A stretch of 64,000 nucleotides of DNA from positions 1-64,000 of the forward strand of contig JACKHE010000001.1 of the NCBI GenBank assembly GCA_020639135.1, in the 5' to 3' direction. Origin of the DNA: Phycisphaeraceae bacterium. Its GTDB lineage: Bacteria > Planctomycetota > Phycisphaerae > Phycisphaerales > UBA1924. Shown one piece after another: positions 48,540 to 57,359 of this stretch (positions are counted from its first letter, which is position 1; the number at the start of each line of letters is the position of its first letter). A program made the position numbers and the translations under genes. The notes beneath the pieces are model-generated. The model saw only the letters and a list, made by a program, of their open reading frames with translations, had not been told where the DNA came from and ran no database searches.

Positions 48540-51404
48540 TTAGCCGAGCCTGGCGGTGAGCGAGCCCAGCGCCTGCTGCTGGCTGTTGAGGCTGGCCAGG
48601 GCCTGCTCCATCGCGAGGAACTGCTGCTGGAGCCGGGTCCGCTTGTTGTCCAGGATCCGGTCGAACTGGACGATCCGGTCGTTCTGGAGCTTGATCTGGT
48701 TGTCGTACGTCTGGTTTTTGCGCGTCAGCGTCCCGTCCACCGAGTTGGTCAGGTCGTCGATCAGGGTCTCGACGAGCTCGGCGATGCCCTGCCGGAGGTA
48801 CACATCCTCGGTCGCCGGGGTCGTGATGCCCGAGCCCGGGATGACCTCGGTCGGCTCCCGGTCGCCGAGCTGGAAGGCGGCGACGAGGTCCTCGACGGCG
48901 GCGGGGTCCTGCTCGTAGGCGTCGCGGAACCTGTCCTTGTCGAACTCGAGCTGGCCCCCCGAGCCGACGGAGATCCCGATCTGGAACAGGTACTCGAACT
49001 GCCCGGTCGTGCCCAGGGGCTTGCCGGAGACGGTGCGCAGGATGGTCCGGCGGAGGTTGGAGACGGTGGAATCGCCGAAGAGGGCGCCCTTGTCGCCGGT
49101 GTCCGCGTCGTAGCGCTCGTGGAAGTCGAGCCGGTCGAAGACCGCGTTGACCGCGTCCACGAATCCGGAGAGGGACTCCTCGATCGACGTGACGTTGCGC
49201 GAGACGGTGACCTCGACCGGCTCGTCGGTGGTGTTGTTGAGGTCGAGCGTCAGCCCGTTGACGACGCTGTCGAGCGTGTTGGAGCTGCTGGTGATGAGCA
49301 CGGCGTCGGCGGGGTCGTCGGAGCCGAAGAAGACCACGGCGTCCTGCGCCTGCGAGAGCGTGGTGGCGCCGAGATCGAAGCCCTTGGTGTCGATGAGCAG
49401 GCGCCCGACGGAGCCGGTGGTCTCGGACGTGAGGATGAGGCGGTAGGGCGAGGCGCCGACGCCGTCGTTGATGATTGTGGCGTCCACGCCGACGCCGGCG
49501 GCGTTGATCTTGTCGGCGATCTGTCGGAGTGTGTCGGTGGCCTCGAACGCGACGGACCGCTCGAAGGAGCCGTCGATGACGTTGTCGGAGACGGGGTCGC
49601 CGGAGCTGAAGTCGGCGGTCTTGAGGAGGTTGAGCTTCTTGGCGACGCCGCCGGAGATCTCCTCGACCTTCAGGGCCTGCGGGCTCGCGGAGGCGGAGGA
49701 GTCCTCGAGGATGATGCCGTCGCCGTTGTCGTTGACGCGCGCGGTGACGTTGATAGGCCGGCTGTTGATGCGGCTGATGAGGTCGCCGATGGTGCGGAGG
49801 TCGTCGTCGATGTTGACGGTGGCGCTCGCGCCGTCGGCGTCGGTGATGCGGAACGAGCCGGTCCCGATGCCCGCGCCGTTGTTGAGGCTGCTGAGCAGGG
49901 TGCCTCGGCTGATGTAGCGGAACTGCAGGTTGCCGGAGTCGATGTCGCCGTCGGCGTTGGCGGCGGCCTCGATGCCGAGGTTTGCCGCGGCGGTCCCGAC
50001 GGAGTCGGCGATGGTCAGCCCGCCGGCGCCGCCGGTGTTGTCGATGATCCGGACGCCGTTGCCGGAGCTGTTGATCGAGGCGGTGACCGCCCCGGCGCCG
50101 GCGGTGTTGATCTTGTCGAGGATCTCGGCGACGGAGTCGGTGGCGCTGACGTTCACCGAGAAGCTGGTGAGGTCGTTGGTCGTGAAGTCGATCGTGCCGT
50201 CGCCGACGCCGCTGCCGCCGTTGAGGTTCGCGGCGAGGACGGAGTTGACGCCGGCGAGGAGGCGCGTGGAGGCGATGCTCCCGGCGCCGGTCTGGTTGTC
50301 GGTGAACCCGAGCTGCTGGTGGGTGGTGCGTCCGGACGACGGGGGCGTGATCGTGACGTCGCTGGTCCCGTCCACCGCGTCGATGGACAGGCCGCGCCCG
50401 TCGGGGGTGATGGAGACAGTGAGATTGCCGTCGGAGAGGGTCTCGATCCGGTTTTTCAGGTCCTTGATGGTGACGACGGGGGTGCCGGTGACGGAGTAGT
50501 CGCCGTCAACGGTCTCGCCGATCTCGCCGAGGTTGATGTTGTAGGTGACGTCGCCGGAGCCGTCGTTGTACACGAGGGCGAAGTCCGGGGTGGCGGCGGC
50601 GCCGCCGGGCCCGAAGGAGACGCCCGCGCCGTCGTTGATGACGCTCAGCGAGGTGTTCTCGGAGAGGTAGAGGATGTCGCCGGACGCGATGGTGGCGCCG
50701 GCGGCGACGCTCTGCTTGATCCCGAGTGTCTCGGCGGTGGTCCCGTTGGCGACCTCGGCGATGGTGAAGGCGCCGGCGCCGCCCGCGGCGTCGGTGAACT
50801 TGATCCCGTGCCCGTCGGCGGAGGCCTGGACGCTGATGTCGCCGCTGGAGTTGACGGCGTCGAGGACATCCTCGACGGTGACGGCCCGTGAGAGGTCGAT
50901 GACGGCGGAGGCGCCCGAGGAGTCGGTGATCTTGATCTTGCCGCGCTTGATCCCCTCGCCGCCGTTGAGGTCGGCGAGGTTGGTGTCGGAGGTGAGCGAG
51001 CCTTTGCCGATCTCGAAGGTGAACTCGGTGGCGCCCTGCCCGGAGGTGTTGTCGTCGGCGAAGCGGCGTGAGATGAGCTGGTGGGTGCTGACGAGGCGGC
51101 TGACGGTGAAGTTGAAGGAGCCGAGCGTGGCGTTGTCGCTGGCGGTGGCGGTGAGCGCGTCGGTGTTGGAGCTGCTGGCGCGGGTGGCGTCGAAGACCTT
51201 GTTCGAGTTGAACTTGGCCGCGGCGGACTTGAGCGCCAGGAGCCTGGAGTTGATGTCCAGGAACGCGGTCTGCTGGGTCTGGAGCTCCGCGACGCGGTTC
51301 TGCGCGAGCTGCTTGGGCCGGGCGTCGATCGCGAGCAGCTGCTCGATGAGCGAGGCCGTGTCGATGCCGCTGAACAACCCGGTGCTGGAAGAGATGCCGC
51401 CCAT
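48540..51404 (-). CDS. fliD: Flagellar hook-associated protein 2 (FliD), long form
   Basis: The protein has 954 residues, about twice the usual FliD (440-670). FliD forms the filament cap that folds exported flagellin. The N-terminal domain begins FSGIDTASLIEQLLAIDARP (FliD_N), and the C-terminal FliD_C region ends with LSGFVDAVNAVFDRLDF and a coiled heptad region near 890-950. Between them are at least four flagellin hook-IN-like units, each with G-x-[IF]-x-[IF]-TD-x-GASA-type strands and an ILDKIN/LISRIN/VLDAVN/IADKIN helix. The expansion probably makes a larger cap with several surface domains. A GGAGG precedes the ATG; fliS follows. Confidence 0.93.
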   Translation of the reverse strand: MGGISSSTGLFSGIDTASLIEQLLAIDARPKQLAQNRVAELQTQQTAFLDINSRLLALKSAAAKFNSNKVFDATRASSSNTDALTATASDNATLGSFNFTVSRLVSTHQLISRRFADDNTSGQGATEFTFEIGKGSLTSDTNLADLNGGEGIKRGKIKITDSSGASAVIDLSRAVTVEDVLDAVNSSGDISVQASADGHGIKFTDAAGGAGAFTIAEVANGTTAETLGIKQSVAAGATIASGDILYLSENTSLSVINDGAGVSFGPGGAAATPDFALVYNDGSGDVTYNINLGEIGETVDGDYSVTGTPVVTIKDLKNRIETLSDGNLTVSITPDGRGLSIDAVDGTSDVTITPPSSGRTTHQQLGFTDNQTGAGSIASTRLLAGVNSVLAANLNGGSGVGDGTIDFTTNDLTSFSVNVSATDSVAEILDKINTAGAGAVTASINSSGNGVRIIDNTGGAGGLTIADSVGTAAANLGIEAAANADGDIDSGNLQFRYISRGTLLSSLNNGAGIGTGSFRITDADGASATVNIDDDLRTIGDLISRINSRPINVTARVNDNGDGIILEDSSASASPQALKVEEISGGVAKKLNLLKTADFSSGDPVSDNVIDGSFERSVAFEATDTLRQIADKINAAGVGVDATIINDGVGASPYRLILTSETTGSVGRLLIDTKGFDLGATTLSQAQDAVVFFGSDDPADAVLITSSSNTLDSVVNGLTLDLNNTTDEPVEVTVSRNVTSIEESLSGFVDAVNAVFDRLDFHERYDADTGDKGALFGDSTVSNLRRTILRTVSGKPLGTTGQFEYLFQIGISVGSGGQLEFDKDRFRDAYEQDPAAVEDLVAAFQLGDREPTEVIPGSGITTPATEDVYLRQGIAELVETLIDDLTNSVDGTLTRKNQTYDNQIKLQNDRIVQFDRILDNKRTRLQQQFLAMEQALASLNSQQQALGSLTARLG

Positions 51405-51464
51405 CCCGTCGCCTCCGTCTCTGAAGATGCGTCGCCGGTTCGGCGACCGCTTGGGGATCCTGGC

Positions 51465-51665
51465 TTATGCCGCCTTGCGTCCCGGCGTCACCGGGAGCGT
51501 GTCGCCCCACCCGCGGAGAGAGGGCCGGTCGAGGCCGTCCCGGCGGAGGGTGAGCACGTCGTGCGCCCAGCCCGTGAGCACGCGGTGGTAGATCGCCCTG
51601 GCCTCGCGCACCGCCTCCGTGTTGGCGGGTGCGCTCGTCGGGTTGATGTGACGTTGTCTGGGCAT
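51465..51665 (-). CDS. Small hypothetical protein upstream of fliD, 66 residues
   Basis: The reading frame MPRQRHINPTSAPANTEAVR...VTPGRKAA has GGAG about 12 nt before its ATG and lies 60 bp before fliD on the same strand. The middle is an amphipathic helix (AREARAIYHRVLTGWAHDVLTL-like). No family is recognised. The position suggests a flagellar or export accessory role, but nothing in the sequence proves it. Confidence 0.45.
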   Translation of the reverse strand: MPRQRHINPTSAPANTEAVREARAIYHRVLTGWAHDVLTLRRDGLDRPSLRGWGDTLPVTPGRKAA

Positions 51666-51998
51666 TGCTGGGACGCTCCTCGCCGGCGCCTGGGCGCCGG
51701 TTGAAGTCGGCGCGGCGGCGTGACCGGCTGGATTCCGGGGCCGCGGCGCACGGTTTGTATCGGCCGATCCGAGCGCAAACTTGGCGCGAACTACACGTCC
51801 GGATGCGCAATCGACCGCCCCCGGAGCCGGCGCCCGGCCGTCCGGGAATCGATCCGTCCTGGAACCACGCTTCCCCACGCAATCAGGCTGCCAGAGCGGT
51901 CGGAGGAGGGGTCCGAAAAACAAACGGCCGCGGCGACTCACGTCGGCGCGGCCGTTGTTTTTTCGACAGGAGCTGTGTCCCTGCGGAAGCCGGGTCGG
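51666..51998. other. 333-bp gap between the histone-like gene and the 66-residue gene
   Basis: Apart from the terminator at 51923-51963, I see no supported gene or site here. The longer open frames through this stretch continue from or into neighbouring genes in the wrong frame. Confidence 0.5.
51923..51963. terminator. Bidirectional intrinsic terminator after the histone-like gene
   Basis: AACGGCCGCG and GCGAC pair with GTCG and CGCGGCCGTT around a TCAC loop, giving about 14 pairs with one mismatch. On the plus strand GTTTTTT follows; on the minus strand GTTTGTTTTTCGG follows. It ends transcription of the histone-like gene 36 bp past its stop. Confidence 0.8.
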
Positions 51999-52871
51999 TC
52001 AGGCGGCGCGGCGGCGGCGCGAGGCGACCGGCTTGCGGCGGGTCGTCGAGGCGCGGCGCTTGCTGCTGGTGGAACCGACGAGGCGGAGGTTGGCGCCGCT
52101 GCTGCGACGACGGGCGGCCGACGTCTTGCGACGGGCAGCGGTCGAACGCGAGGCGGTCGTGCGCTTCACCGACGAGGCCTTGCGGACCGGGCTCTTGCGG
52201 GCAGTGGTCTTGCGGGCGGTCGTCTTGCGGGCGACGGGCTTGCGGGCAGTGCTCTTGCGCCTGGCGGTCGTCTTGCGAGCGACGGTCTTGCCAGCCGTCG
52301 TCTTGCGGGCCGTCGCCTTGCGGCGGGCGGGCTTGCGGGTCGCGACGCGCTTGCCGGCGGTGGTGGACTTGCGCTTGGCGGTCGTCGAGACGCGGCGCCT
52401 GGCGGTCGTCTTGCGGGCAGCGGGCTTGCGGGCGGTGGTCCGCTTCTTCGCCGGGCTCTTGCGAGCGGTGGTCTTGCGGGCCGTCGCCTTGCGGACGGGG
52501 CTCTTGCGGGCGGTCGCCTTCTTGCGGCGGGCGGTCGTCTTGCGGGCGACGGTCTTGCTCGCCGCCGACTTGCGGGCGGTGGTCCGCTTCTTCGCCGGGC
52601 TCTTGCGGGCGGTGGTCTTGCGGGCCGTCGTCTTGCGGACGGGGCTCTTGCGGGCGGTCGCCTTCTTGCGGCGGGCGGTCGTCTTCTTCGCGACCGGCTT
52701 GCGGGCGGTGGTCTTGCGCTTGGCCGTGGTCTTGCGGGCGGTGGTCCGCTTCTTCGCCGGGCTCTTGCGGGCGGTGGTCTTGCTGGAGGCGACGCGCTTG
52801 CGGCCGGTGGTGGCCTTGCGACGCCTGCTGGCCGTGGTCGTGGCACGGCTCGAAGTTCGTTTGGTCGGCAT
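51999..52871 (-). CDS. Histone H1-like Lys/Arg-rich nucleoid protein
   Basis: The protein has 290 residues, almost all built from short repeats such as KTTARKSPAKKRTTARK and RRKKATARKSPVRK. The content is dominated by Lys, Arg, Thr and Ala, with no acidic residues in the repeat region, like eukaryotic H1 tails and chlamydial Hc1/Hc2 proteins. It should bind DNA non-specifically and compact or coat the nucleoid. A short non-repeat segment near residues 255-275 (GANLRLVGSTSS) may be structured. GGGAG precedes the ATG at 52871. The repeat DNA makes slippage and copy-number change likely. A strong terminator follows. Confidence 0.85.
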   Translation of the reverse strand: MPTKRTSSRATTTASRRRKATTGRKRVASSKTTARKSPAKKRTTARKTTAKRKTTARKPVAKKTTARRKKATARKSPVRKTTARKTTARKSPAKKRTTARKSAASKTVARKTTARRKKATARKSPVRKATARKTTARKSPAKKRTTARKPAARKTTARRRVSTTAKRKSTTAGKRVATRKPARRKATARKTTAGKTVARKTTARRKSTARKPVARKTTARKTTARKSPVRKASSVKRTTASRSTAARRKTSAARRRSSGANLRLVGSTSSKRRASTTRRKPVASRRRRAA

Positions 52872-53050
52872 CGTGGATGCTCCCGTGGTGCTGGTTCTCG
52901 CCGGTCGGTCCAACCCGCACACGCGGGGGTCGATCCTGACGCTGATTCGACCGGCCCCAGACAGCGGGGCCGACACTCGGTCCTTCGCCGGGCGTCCCGT
53001 TTGCAGGATCGCCCAACGCGAGGGGCAATCGGCGTCGCCGCACCGTCCCC

Positions 53051-53066
53051 TGTAAATCAAATCACA
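53051..53066. promoter_or_regulatory. CRP/FNR-like site between the histone-like and DAHP synthase genes
   Basis: TGTAA, six bases, TCACA matches the CRP consensus half-sites TGTGA/TCACA in nine of ten positions. It sits in the only AT-rich patch of the 334-bp region between the two divergent start codons (52871 and 53206). Which gene it would control is unknown. Confidence 0.35.
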
Positions 53067-53205
53067 AAGTGAGGAAAAAAAAATGAAATTGCGCTGGAGT
53101 CGTCAGACGACGCCGCAGCGCCCGGTCAATACTGTTCCGAACCGGCGCAACACCCGAAGACAGCCGAGAACTTTCGGTGAAACGCACGGATCCGGAGACG
53201 CATCG

Positions 53206-54603
53206 TTGAGCGCCAGCCCCGCCAATTGGTCCACCACAAGCTGGAAATCGAAGCTCGCGGCGCACCAGGTCGTCTATGAGGACCGCGCCGCGGTTGAGCG
53301 CGCCGTCGCCAAGCTCGCGACGCTCCCGCCGCTGGTCACGTCGTGGGAGATCGAACGGCTGAAAGAGTTCCTGGCCGAGGCGCAGCGCGGGGAGCGTTTC
53401 CTGCTCCAGGGCGGCGACTGCGCCGAGACCCTCGACGACTGCCGGCCCTCGGTCATCACCAACAAGCTCAAGATCCTGCTCCAGATGTCGCTGGTGCTCG
53501 TCCACGGGGCGAAGCTGCCGATCGTCCGGGTCGGGCGCCTGGCCGGGCAGTACGCCAAGCCCCGGTCCAGCCCCACGGAGTCGTTCCTCGACGACGAGGG
53601 GCGGGAGGTCACGCTGCCCAGCTACTTCGGGGACCTGATCAACCGCGTCGAACGCACGACCGAAGCGCGCCGCACCGACCCGCACCTGATGGTCCGGGGC
53701 TACCAGCACGCGGCGATGACGCTGAACTTCATCCGGGCGCTGACCGAGGGCGGCTTCGCCGACCTGCACCACCCGGAGTACTGGGACCTGAGCTTCGTGC
53801 ACCACGACGACCTGGCGCCGGCGCTGCGGGAGGAGTACCTGGCCGCGAGCCGGGGGCTGGCCGAGGCGCTTGAGTTCATGGAGGCGATGGGCGAGACGAG
53901 GGTCGAGGACCTGACGCGCGCCGAGTTCTTCACGAGCCACGAGGGGCTGAACCTGCTCTACGAATCAGCGCAGACGCGCAGCGTCCCCCGCCGCGAGGGC
54001 TTCTACAACCTCACCACCCACCTGCCGTGGATCGGTGAGCGCACGCGCGGCGTGGACGGCGCCCACGTCGAGTACTTCCGGGGGATCGTCAACCCGGTGG
54101 GCGTGAAGGTGGGCCCGACGATCACCGGCGACGAGCTGATCCGCCTGGTCGATGCGCTCAACCCGGGGGACGAGCCGGGCAAGCTGCTGCTGATCGCCAG
54201 GATGGGAGCGGGGAACGTCGCCTCGGCGCTCCCCCCGCTGGTCGAGCGCGTGCGGCGCGAGGGCCGGGCGGTGCTGTGGGTCTGCGACCCGATGCACGGC
54301 AACGGGATGAAGGCCGCCGACGGCACCAAGACGCGCAGCTTTGACGCGATCCTCGCCGAGATCGAGGCCTCCTTCGACATCCACGAGGCGCAGGGGACCT
54401 GGCTTGGGGGGATCCACTTCGAGCTGACGGGCGAGGACGTGACCGAGTGCGTCGGCGGCGGATCCGGCGTCACGGAGGCGGATCTGAGCCGGAACTACGC
54501 GACGCTGTGCGATCCGAGGCTCAACTACCAGCAGTCGCTGGAGATGGCGTTCCGGGTCGCCAAGCGGATGGGCGCGATCACGAGCGCCAGGAAAAAGGGC
54601 TGA
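53206..54603 (+). CDS. 3-deoxy-7-phosphoheptulonate synthase, class II
   Basis: The protein has 465 residues, the usual class II length. It condenses PEP and erythrose 4-phosphate, the first step to aromatic amino acids. Class II hallmarks are clear: WKSKLAAHQVVYED, LLQGGDCAETLDD, RVGRLAGQYAKPRS, FTSHEGLNLLYESA, HLPWIGERTRG, GIVNPVGVKVGPT, IARMGAG, WVCDPMHGNGM and GIHFELTGEDVTECVGG. The metal ligands Cys and His in these motifs are kept. The TTG at 53206 has GGAG eight bases upstream and gives the family N-terminus; an ATG at 53083 would add 41 atypical residues with mixed codon use. It stands alone, not in a trp or aro operon. Confidence 0.95.
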   Translation: MSASPANWSTTSWKSKLAAHQVVYEDRAAVERAVAKLATLPPLVTSWEIERLKEFLAEAQRGERFLLQGGDCAETLDDCRPSVITNKLKILLQMSLVLVHGAKLPIVRVGRLAGQYAKPRSSPTESFLDDEGREVTLPSYFGDLINRVERTTEARRTDPHLMVRGYQHAAMTLNFIRALTEGGFADLHHPEYWDLSFVHHDDLAPALREEYLAASRGLAEALEFMEAMGETRVEDLTRAEFFTSHEGLNLLYESAQTRSVPRREGFYNLTTHLPWIGERTRGVDGAHVEYFRGIVNPVGVKVGPTITGDELIRLVDALNPGDEPGKLLLIARMGAGNVASALPPLVERVRREGRAVLWVCDPMHGNGMKAADGTKTRSFDAILAEIEASFDIHEAQGTWLGGIHFELTGEDVTECVGGGSGVTEADLSRNYATLCDPRLNYQQSLEMAFRVAKRMGAITSARKKG

Positions 54604-54708
54604 CCAACCGCGGGCGCGGGATGAAGTCCGCCCCGGCACGGGTCGATAACCGTGGCGCTGACGCGACCGGCGGATGCCCGCCGGCGTCAACCACCACGGA
54701 GCGATCCG

Positions 54709-55080
54709 ATGCCCGCGAACAACATTCAGCCCGACCCGATCGACACGCTGCAACCCATGGACGATGCCGCGGCGGGGATCGAGACCTTGCGCTTCGAGCG
54801 CCGACAGTCGCACCGCTTCGAGACGATCGGTCAGGTCGAGGCGGTGCGGATGGGGCCCCCCGAGGCGCTGATCGAGCCGAAGCTCGAGCTGAAGCTGATC
54901 GACGAGAGCATCACCGGCGCCGGGTTCCGGTCGGAGGCGCCGCTCTCTCCCGGGACGATGGTCGAGGTGCGCATCGGCCCCGCGTCGGCGCCGTGGAAGT
55001 CGGGACGCGTGGTCCGCTGCGTCGCGACGGAGCGGGGGTACCGCGTCGGGGTCGAGTACGGCCGCCGGCTCGCGGCATGA
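54709..55080 (+). CDS. Small single-domain PilZ protein
   Basis: The protein has 123 residues. The PilZ c-di-GMP motifs are both complete: RxxxR at Arg32-Arg36 (RRQSHRFE) and DxSxxG at Asp65-Gly70 (DESITGAGF). The hydrophobic strand KSGRVVRCVATERGYRVGVEY closes the beta barrel. It should bind cyclic-di-GMP and signal by protein contact. Unlike the 7833 gene product, its second motif is standard. It starts about 100 bp after the DAHP synthase gene, with CGGAG before the ATG, and ends just before a 14-bp tandem duplication. Confidence 0.85.
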   Translation: MPANNIQPDPIDTLQPMDDAAAGIETLRFERRQSHRFETIGQVEAVRMGPPEALIEPKLELKLIDESITGAGFRSEAPLSPGTMVEVRIGPASAPWKSGRVVRCVATERGYRVGVEYGRRLAA

Positions 55081-55081
55081 C

Positions 55082-55109
55082 TCCGAACTCCTGAATCCGA
55101 ACTCCTGAA
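55082..55109. repeat. Two tandem copies of a 14-bp unit
   Basis: TCCGAACTCCTGAA occurs twice without a gap, followed by TCCG, directly after the PilZ stop codon and just before the HIT gene stop. It looks like a local duplication. Confidence 0.7.
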
Positions 55110-55114
55110 TCCGG

Positions 55115-55714
55115 TCAACCGTTGAGCCGGGCCCAGGCCTCGCGGTAGCGCTGCGCCATCACGTCCAGCGCCGAGGGGATGACGCGGATGTTGGCGACGG
55201 TGTCGATGAAGTTCACGTCGCCCAGCCAGCGCGGGACGACGTGGGTGTGCAGGTGCATCGGGACTCCCGCGCCGGCGGCCCGGCCCTGGTTGACGCCGAT
55301 GTTCACGCCCTGGGGGCACAGCGCGGTCTCGACCAGCTCGACCGCGCGATCGACGAGCGCCCACAGCGCGGCCCGCTGCGCGGGGGTGTAGTCGGTCAGC
55401 CTCTCGCGGGCGCAGCCGAGCGCGACGAGCAGGTGCCCGTTGGCGTAGGGGTAGCGGTTGAGCAGGATCATCCCCCCCACCTCGCCCGGCTCGTTCTGAT
55501 CCACCCTGGCGATGACGTGGTTGCGGTCGTCCTGTTCCGGGTTGGCCCAATACTGGCCGAGGAAGGTGTCCGCGGGGGCGTTGTCGATCCCCTGCCTGGC
55601 GGCGTCCCGCTTGCTCTGCAGGTCGCTCGAGAGCTGCTTCATGTACCGATCCCGCCACGGCGCGTGCAGCGCGTCGCGGTGGATCGGCGGCCGGTTCGGC
55701 GTGTCGTCGGGCAT
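55115..55714 (-). CDS. HIT family protein (Ap4A-type hydrolase/phosphorylase)
   Basis: The protein has 199 residues, longer than the 110-150 of simple HIT hydrolases and closer to bacterial Ap4A phosphorylase-like members. The HIT triad appears as HLHTHVVPRW (H-x-H-x-H-x-x), with the second His as nucleophile. The N-terminal strand pair with GGMILLNRYPYANGHLLVAL is the nucleotide-binding part. It should cleave AMP from a dinucleoside polyphosphate or nucleotide conjugate. The ATG at 55714 was chosen; a longer frame (55747) runs past a TACGCT box that fits as its -10. Confidence 0.9.
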   Translation of the reverse strand: MPDDTPNRPPIHRDALHAPWRDRYMKQLSSDLQSKRDAARQGIDNAPADTFLGQYWANPEQDDRNHVIARVDQNEPGEVGGMILLNRYPYANGHLLVALGCARERLTDYTPAQRAALWALVDRAVELVETALCPQGVNIGVNQGRAAGAGVPMHLHTHVVPRWLGDVNFIDTVANIRVIPSALDVMAQRYREAWARLNG

Positions 55715-55724
55715 GATCGCGACA

Positions 55725-55730
55725 AGCGTA
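55725..55730 (-). promoter_or_regulatory. Candidate -10 box (TACGCT) before the HIT gene
   Basis: On the minus strand TACGCT, the same hexamer as the tRNA-Ile -10 box, ends ten bases before the ATG at 55714. Confidence 0.35.
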
Positions 55731-55822
55731 GCGTTCGCCCGGTACACTCGCCGGGCGATGAATCCCGGGGCCGCACGCGGGATCCCCCCGACTGCTGATC
55801 AATCACGAAGGAGCGGAGTGAC

Positions 55823-57334
55823 ATGCTGAAATCTGTCCGTGTCGGAGCCGAGGGGGGCGCCAGACCCGCCGCGCTGGTGGTCGGGGTGTTCCAGGGCGAG
55901 AAGGGTCCCTCGGGGCTCGACGCCGGCGCGAAGAAGCTCGACACGGCCGGCGCGATCGCCGCCGCCTGCAAGCGCGGCGAGTGCACGGGCGCGCCGGGCA
56001 GCGTCGTCGAGTGCTTCCCGGCCGGCGGCGCGCCTGCGGCGCGGGTGCTCGTGCTGGGCCTCGGCAAGAAGGACGGCTTCGACCACCACGCGCTGCACAA
56101 GGCGGTGCAGCAGGCCGCAAAGCGCCTGGCGTCGGCGAAGGAGAAGGACGCCCGGTTCGAGCTCGACGGCGCGCTGGCCGCGGGGAAGATCGATGCGGAG
56201 CGCGCCGGGCAGAGCATCGGCGAGGCGTTCGGGCTCCTGACATTCGACACGAACCAGTTCAAGGGCAGCGCGACGCCGAAGTCCCAATGGCCGACGATCA
56301 CGCTGCGCCCGAGCAAGTCGGCGCCGGCGGCGTCGATCCGGCGGGGACTGGCGCTGGCGGAGTCCGTTAACAACGCGCGCCGCTGGGGGTTCACCCCGCC
56401 CAACATCGCCACCCCCAACTGGATGGCGGGCGAGGCGCAGAAGCTGGCGCGGGGCATCGACACGCTGAGCGTGCGCGTGGTCCGGGGCGCCGAGCTGGTC
56501 AAAGAGAAGATGGAGGGGCACCTCAACGTGGGCAAGGCGTCGGAGAACCCGCCGTGCCTGATCCGCATCGAGTACAAGCCCAAGAAAGCCAAGGCCGGCG
56601 CCAGGCCGGTAGTGCTGCTGGGCAAGACGATCACCTACGACACCGGCGGGCTCTCGCTCAAGCCGACCAACTTCATGGCGGGGATGAAGGGCGACATGTG
56701 CGGCGGGGCGAACACGCTCGGGGCCATGCACGCCATCGCGACGGTCATCAAGCCCAACTTCCCGGTGGTGGGGCTGCTCGTCGCGGCGGAGAACAGCGTC
56801 TCCGAGGACGCGTACCGCCCCGACGACGTGCTGACCTTCCGCAACGGCGTCACGGTCGAAGTGACGAACACCGACGCCGAGGGGCGCCTGGTCCTCGCCG
56901 ACGGCCTGTGCTGGGCGGAGGCGAAGGAGAAGCCGGCGTGCATCATCGACATGGCGACGCTGACCGGCGGCGTGATCACGGCGCTGGGCTCGACCTTCGC
57001 CGGGATGTGGTGCGAGGACGACAAGCTGCGCGGCAAGATCGAGAGCGCCGCGAAAGTCACCGGCGACCGCGTCTGGCGCCTGCCGCACGACGAGTCCTAC
57101 CGCGAGATGATGAAGTCGCCCTGCGCGGACATCGTCAACAGCAACCCGAACCGCAAGGCGCACCCGATCCAGGGCGCCGCGTTCCTGTCGTACTTCGTCA
57201 GCGACAAGACGCCGTGGTGTCACCTGGACATCGCGGGCGTCTCCGACGCGGAGACGGAGATGGGGACGATCGCCAAGGACACCCCGACCGGCTGGGGTGT
57301 GCGGCTGCTGGCGGAGTACATCGGTTCGCTCTGA
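55823..57334 (+). CDS. pepA: Leucyl aminopeptidase (M17, PepA-like)
   Basis: The protein has 503 residues, a normal M17 length. It removes N-terminal residues from peptides using two metal ions and may also bind DNA, as E. coli PepA does. The C-terminal catalytic domain shows LLGKTITYDTGGLSLKP (E. coli GKGITFDSGG; the Lys and Asp ligands are kept), MKGDMCGGANTLGAM and NTDAEGRLVLADGL with the bicarbonate-binding Arg. The N-terminal domain is the usual variable alpha/beta macro-like part. GGAG lies eight bases before the ATG. A TACACT upstream at about 55741-55746 could be its -10. Twin hairpins follow the gene. Confidence 0.95.
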   Translation: MLKSVRVGAEGGARPAALVVGVFQGEKGPSGLDAGAKKLDTAGAIAAACKRGECTGAPGSVVECFPAGGAPAARVLVLGLGKKDGFDHHALHKAVQQAAKRLASAKEKDARFELDGALAAGKIDAERAGQSIGEAFGLLTFDTNQFKGSATPKSQWPTITLRPSKSAPAASIRRGLALAESVNNARRWGFTPPNIATPNWMAGEAQKLARGIDTLSVRVVRGAELVKEKMEGHLNVGKASENPPCLIRIEYKPKKAKAGARPVVLLGKTITYDTGGLSLKPTNFMAGMKGDMCGGANTLGAMHAIATVIKPNFPVVGLLVAAENSVSEDAYRPDDVLTFRNGVTVEVTNTDAEGRLVLADGLCWAEAKEKPACIIDMATLTGGVITALGSTFAGMWCEDDKLRGKIESAAKVTGDRVWRLPHDESYREMMKSPCADIVNSNPNRKAHPIQGAAFLSYFVSDKTPWCHLDIAGVSDAETEMGTIAKDTPTGWGVRLLAEYIGSL

Positions 57335-57359
57335 TCCGGATTGCTCGATCCCGCGCGCC

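Noticed and set aside
48516..50891. Open frame of 791 codons antisense to fliD, rich in Val, Gly, Asp and Ala
   Set aside because: The repeating composition mirrors the hook-IN repeats of fliD read backwards; no ribosome site or domain, and fliD is certain.
51665..52939. Cys/Ser/Gly-rich and Leu/Arg-rich frames antisense to the histone-like gene
   Set aside because: They are mirror images of the Lys/Arg repeat DNA. The minus-strand frame has a proper start, ribosome site and terminator.
53083..53205. N-terminal extension of DAHP synthase from the ATG at 53083
   Set aside because: The 41 extra residues have mixed third-position bases and no family match, while TTG 53206 has a well-placed GGAG and the class II N-terminus.
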